Part shown: in pieces, positions 61,205-64,000 of the stretch | How the letters are laid out: each line of letters begins with the position of its first letter | Position numbering within the stretch: the stretch's first letter is position 1 | Assembly: GCA_020831805.1 (NCBI GenBank) | Contig: JAFIFX010000008.1 | Span: 62,001-126,000, forward strand | Direction: 5' to 3' | DNA: 64,000 bases | Source of the DNA: Planctomycetota bacterium | Lineage (GTDB): Bacteria > Planctomycetota > Phycisphaerae > Phycisphaerales > UBA1924 | Made by a program: the position numbers and the translations under genes | The notes under the pieces: generated by a model | What the model was told of the DNA's origin: nothing | What the model saw: only the letters and a program-made list of their open reading frames with translations | Databases searched by the model: none

Positions 61205-61675
61205 ATGACCACCGATCAACTCCTGCCGTCCCACGACCTCCAGCCGCAGCGGCAAGCCGAGCTGCTTCAGCCGTGCGTGCTCGCCTCGATCAACCTGGCC
61301 CTGACGCTCAAGCAGCTCCACTGGAACCTGCGCGGCTCGAAGTTCCAGTCCGTCCACGAGTTCCTCGATCTGGTCATCGAGCACGCCCGCGGCACGGCCG
61401 ACGAGCTGGCCGAGCGGATCGTGACGATCGGGGTGGCCGCACGCGGCCAGCCCCCCGCCGTCGCCGCCCTGACCATGCCCCGCGTGCCGGACGATTTCGT
61501 GACCGACACCCAGGCCGTGGAGTTGGCCAGCGACCTGCTCGGCAAGGCGATCGAGATCATGCGTGATGCGCAGGAAACGCTCGGAGACATCGACGCCATC
61601 AGCGAGGATCTCGTGATCTCGGCGATCAAGACCTTCGAGAAGCAGCTCTGGATGCTGCGCTCGCACCTGCTCTGA
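61205..61675 (+). CDS. Dps/ferritin-like protein
   Basis: This 156-residue DNA-protection/iron-storage mini-ferritin keeps the ferroxidase site: His-39 and Trp-40 (LKQLHWNLRG), His-51 (QSVHEFLD), Asp-55, Asp-66 and Glu-70 (ADELAERI). The His-His-Asp-Asp-Glu spacing equals that of Dps-family proteins, with which it would form a 12-mer that oxidises ferrous iron with peroxide. AAGGAG lies 9 nt before the ATG. No oxidative-stress regulator site is obvious upstream. Confidence 0.92.
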   Translation: MTTDQLLPSHDLQPQRQAELLQPCVLASINLALTLKQLHWNLRGSKFQSVHEFLDLVIEHARGTADELAERIVTIGVAARGQPPAVAALTMPRVPDDFVTDTQAVELASDLLGKAIEIMRDAQETLGDIDAISEDLVISAIKTFEKQLWMLRSHLL

Positions 61676-61688
61676 GTGAGGGCGGGGT

Positions 61689-63194
61689 TCAGGCCGCCTT
61701 GCTGCGCGGCACGAACACCCTGGCGCAGGCCCCGCCCGCGCCCCGCGCCGCCTGGACGGCCCGGCTCGTGGCGGCAACGAGCAGATCGGGCGTGATGAAG
61801 GCCCCCGCCGTTTCGGCGTCGATCGTCGCGACGCCCGCGTTGATGTGGACGGAACGGCCCGCGTCGGTCGCGTCGGGCAGCCACCGCTCCAGTCCGGGAC
61901 CGAACTGATCGCAGACCGCCTGGGCGGCATCGCTCGCGGAGCGCCGGTTGGTGCCCGGGAGGACCACCGCGAAATCGGTGTCGTTCACCCGGGCGACAAT
62001 GCCGCCCATCGGCTCGAAGACCCGCAGCAAGAGCACGGTCGCGCCGAGCACGAGTTCGTCCTGAGCCTGCTGGCCGTGGCGGGAGAGGATGTCCGACAGC
62101 CCGTCGACCGCGAACTGCACCAGAGACAGATCGATCTCTCCCTCGCTCGCTTTGGGGAACGCCTTGCGCACCGCCTTGCCGAAGGACTCGCGGTCCAGCA
62201 GGCCGGTCAGGGCGTCTCGGCCCTTGTCGCCGCTGAGAACGCCCGACAGCTCGCGGACGGCGAAGCTCTCGATCTGGCGTTCACGGGCCATCTTGATCAA
62301 CTGCCGGTCGGCCTTGGCGAGCACATCCTTGGGATTCGGCATGGTGCTCGTGTCCAGCTCGAACAGCGAGCCGAGTTCGCGGGCGGCCTCGCCGGCCTCG
62401 CGGACGAGCCGGTCCACGCCTTCTTCGTTGAGGTTGAGCAGCCGCTCGGCCCGCTGGTACAGCTCGCGCAGGGCCTCGGTCGGCTCTTCGGCGATCAGCA
62501 CCTCGTGGACGAGGTTGCCAACCGCCACGCACCGGGCCGTCATCGAGTATTCGGTCGGGCAGGCGGTCGGGCGGTCATGGAACTTGACCGGCACCACCAG
62601 GTCCGGCGGGAGGTGCCACGACTCGGCGAGCGCCGCCCCGATCTCCGCATGATGGCCCTCGAACGCCTTGATCTCGGCCCGGGTCAGGTCGGCGTGCCGC
62701 GCGACCGAGGCGAGCACCTCGTTGTACCGCTGGCCCAGCGCGCGATGCATCGCGACCATGCCGATGTCCTGGAACAGACCCGCCAGGAACGCCTCGTCCG
62801 CGCAGTACAGCGAACAGTGGTCCGCCAGCAGCTTGCCCGAGACGGCCGTCTCGAGCCCGCGTCGCCAATAGTCCACGAAGTCGAACCCATCGGCGTCGTC
62901 CTTGCCCACCGCGGTCACGAGCGAGAAGCCGAGCACCAGGCTCTTGACCGGGCCCAGGCCCAGCAGAACCAGCGCCTTGTCGATCGAGGTGCAGCGCTTG
63001 CGCAGCCCGTAGAAGCTCGAGTTGACCGTCCGCAGGATCTTGGCGGCCAGCGCCTGGTCGGCCTGGATCGTGCTCGCCAGCTCGTCCATCCGGACATCCG
63101 GGTCGCTGGTCAACTCAAGCACACGCACTGCGACGGCCGGGAGCGAGGGCAGCGAGGAGCAACTCAGAATGTCCTGCAGCAGTTCGGAGTCCAT
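61689..63194 (-). CDS. HDOD-domain signalling protein with degenerate GGDEF domain
   Basis: This 501-residue protein begins MDSELLQDILSCSSLPSLP. Its N-terminal half is an HDOD domain (IQADQALAAKILRTVNSSFYGL, ALVLLGLGPVKSLVLGFSL, DIGMVAMHRALG), used in signalling. The second half has GGDEF-like features (GRDALTGLLDRESFGKAVRKAF), but the GGDEF loop reads NDTDF (ARVNDTDFAVVLPG), so cyclase activity is unlikely. The HDOD-GGDEF fusion suggests regulatory binding. The start was chosen at the Met that begins the HDOD domain; the open frame extends 23 codons upstream. It converges with the Dps gene (13 nt). Confidence 0.85.
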   Translation of the reverse strand: MDSELLQDILSCSSLPSLPAVAVRVLELTSDPDVRMDELASTIQADQALAAKILRTVNSSFYGLRKRCTSIDKALVLLGLGPVKSLVLGFSLVTAVGKDDADGFDFVDYWRRGLETAVSGKLLADHCSLYCADEAFLAGLFQDIGMVAMHRALGQRYNEVLASVARHADLTRAEIKAFEGHHAEIGAALAESWHLPPDLVVPVKFHDRPTACPTEYSMTARCVAVGNLVHEVLIAEEPTEALRELYQRAERLLNLNEEGVDRLVREAGEAARELGSLFELDTSTMPNPKDVLAKADRQLIKMARERQIESFAVRELSGVLSGDKGRDALTGLLDRESFGKAVRKAFPKASEGEIDLSLVQFAVDGLSDILSRHGQQAQDELVLGATVLLLRVFEPMGGIVARVNDTDFAVVLPGTNRRSASDAAQAVCDQFGPGLERWLPDATDAGRSVHINAGVATIDAETAGAFITPDLLVAATSRAVQAARGAGGACARVFVPRSKAA

Positions 63195-63299
63195 CCGTGG
63201 ATCTTCTCTGCGCCCGAGAGGGCTTGTCTGGACCGCGACCCGGCGGGCCGCTGGAAGAAACATCGACCGGATGAAAGCCTTTCGTGAGCCCGGCCCGGC

Positions 63300-64000
63300 C
63301 TACTCGGACGGAGCCTTGGAAATCTCGGGAAACACCCACCCGAGTGCGGGGGGCTCGCTGCCGAGGAGCGACCGGATCCGGGCCGCCAAAACCCGCCCGG
63401 CCCGGGTGATTTCGTCCTGAGAACCGGCCAGTTCCACCGGACCGCCCCCCCCACCCCCCCCACCCCCCGCATCGAGCCGGCGGAGCACGCGGGCCGTCGC
63501 GGGTCGGATCCGGCCGACGCCGGAGGGGGCGGGTCCCCGCGCAGGGAGGGCGACCAGCCCACCGAGGTCCCAGGCAAATCCGACCGGGTCGTCCGGCGAC
63601 AGGTCCGCGCCCGTGCGGACATCCACCCGGACTTCGGGCTTGGACCCGGTCTCCTCGAGCAACCGCCACTGGAACCAGGCCAACCACGCCGGCAGGCCGG
63701 TGTCGCGGTCACAGGGGTCCGATCCGGCGATGGCGGCCAGTGTCTCGGTGGCGGCCTCGTACAGGCCGGGGTGCGGGTCCTGGTCGTGGACCATGCGGGG
63801 GATCAGGTCCACGCAGTACATGGCCGCGGCATACCGGGCGTGCTCACGCCGGGCCAGGGGCATGGGCTCGATGAGGTCCCAGGAGGTCAGTTGGGCCAGA
63901 TCGGCGTTGGGCTTGATGATGGCGGTCAGGTGGGCGCGGGTCAGGAGTTCGACGCCGCCGGAGAACGGCGCTTTTTCCCGCTTCGAGCCCTTGGCGATGC
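63300..64000 (-). CDS. recO: DNA repair protein RecO, 5' end beyond window
   Basis: The minus frame is open to the window edge. Read from the edge it gives IAKGSKREKAPFSGGVELLT, the RecO oligonucleotide-binding N-terminal domain. It continues SWDLIEPMPLARREHARYAAAMYCVDLIPRM, DPHPGLYEAATETLAAIAG and LLEETGSKPEVRVDV, a typical RecO helical region. RecO helps RecF/RecR load RecA. The zinc-finger cysteines of Thermus/Deinococcus-type RecO are not obvious. A run of C tracts (63445-63468) encodes a Gly9 stretch unusual for this family. The downstream neighbour is the HDOD gene, 105 nt away. Confidence 0.75.
   Translation of the reverse strand, partial: IAKGSKREKAPFSGGVELLTRAHLTAIIKPNADLAQLTSWDLIEPMPLARREHARYAAAMYCVDLIPRMVHDQDPHPGLYEAATETLAAIAGSDPCDRDTGLPAWLAWFQWRLLEETGSKPEVRVDVRTGADLSPDDPVGFAWDLGGLVALPARGPAPSGVGRIRPATARVLRRLDAGGGGGGGGGPVELAGSQDEITRAGRVLAARIRSLLGSEPPALGWVFPEISKAPSE

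Overview
The window is GC-rich chromosomal DNA from a bacterium that is most likely a planctomycete of the class Phycisphaerae. The evidence is three secreted proteins ending in a paired EF-hand-like 'GC-type dockerin' tail that stops in Gly-Cys-Pro, PEP-CTERM-like tails, an HU protein and a DksA-like protein with Lys/Ala-rich histone H1-like extensions, and a very large SecA with no C-terminal zinc finger. It is ordinary core genome: there is no phage, IS element, integron or CRISPR array. A DD-carboxypeptidase (DacB) argues for a peptidoglycan wall.

Layout. 0-3.3 kb: secreted beta-propeller and surface proteins. 3.5-6.1 kb: an unrecognised regulator-like protein, a radical SAM enzyme behind a promoter-dyad that looks leaderless, and tRNA-Pro(CGG). 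6.3-11.9 kb: a pseudopilin, SecA and a small membrane protein. 12-19 kb: a stand-alone NrdJ-type TSCPD protein, a SUMF1-fold PEP-CTERM protein, a hydroxyacid dehydrogenase, an EEP hydrolase, HU, a glycine-rich secreted protein and PsuG. 19-23.5 kb: two GC-dockerin proteins and a response regulator. 24-31.5 kb: DacB, a UbiD-family enzyme, a methyltransferase-ABC exporter operon and ProC. 31.5-36.6 kb: AccA, DksA-like, LspA, a membrane/coiled-coil protein, a cupin and an MBL hydrolase. 36.6-44.6 kb: a duplicated zinc-ribbon membrane protein family, DinB, a ThiF/MoeB-like E1, a GNAT and a metallophosphoesterase. 44.7-51.7 kb: rpsL-rpsG, MazG, two SpoIIE phosphatases coupled to an ATP:cobalamin adenosyltransferase, and RecJ. 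51.6-60.1 kb: a secretin/pseudopilin cluster ending in a HEAT-repeat protein with an embedded receiver-like domain. 60.5-64 kb: an HTH-receiver regulator, Dps, an HDOD protein and RecO (cut by the window).

The most unexpected signal is compositional. The self-complementary word ACGT is almost absent (about 8 copies by eye in 64 kb, against roughly 195 expected at about 67% GC), while neighbouring words are abundant. Second is a small 3'-flanking palindromic repeat family with compensatory stem changes and a fixed 8-nt distance from stop codons. Third is a tandem duplication that left a DinB 3' fragment. All family assignments are read from motifs without database searches.
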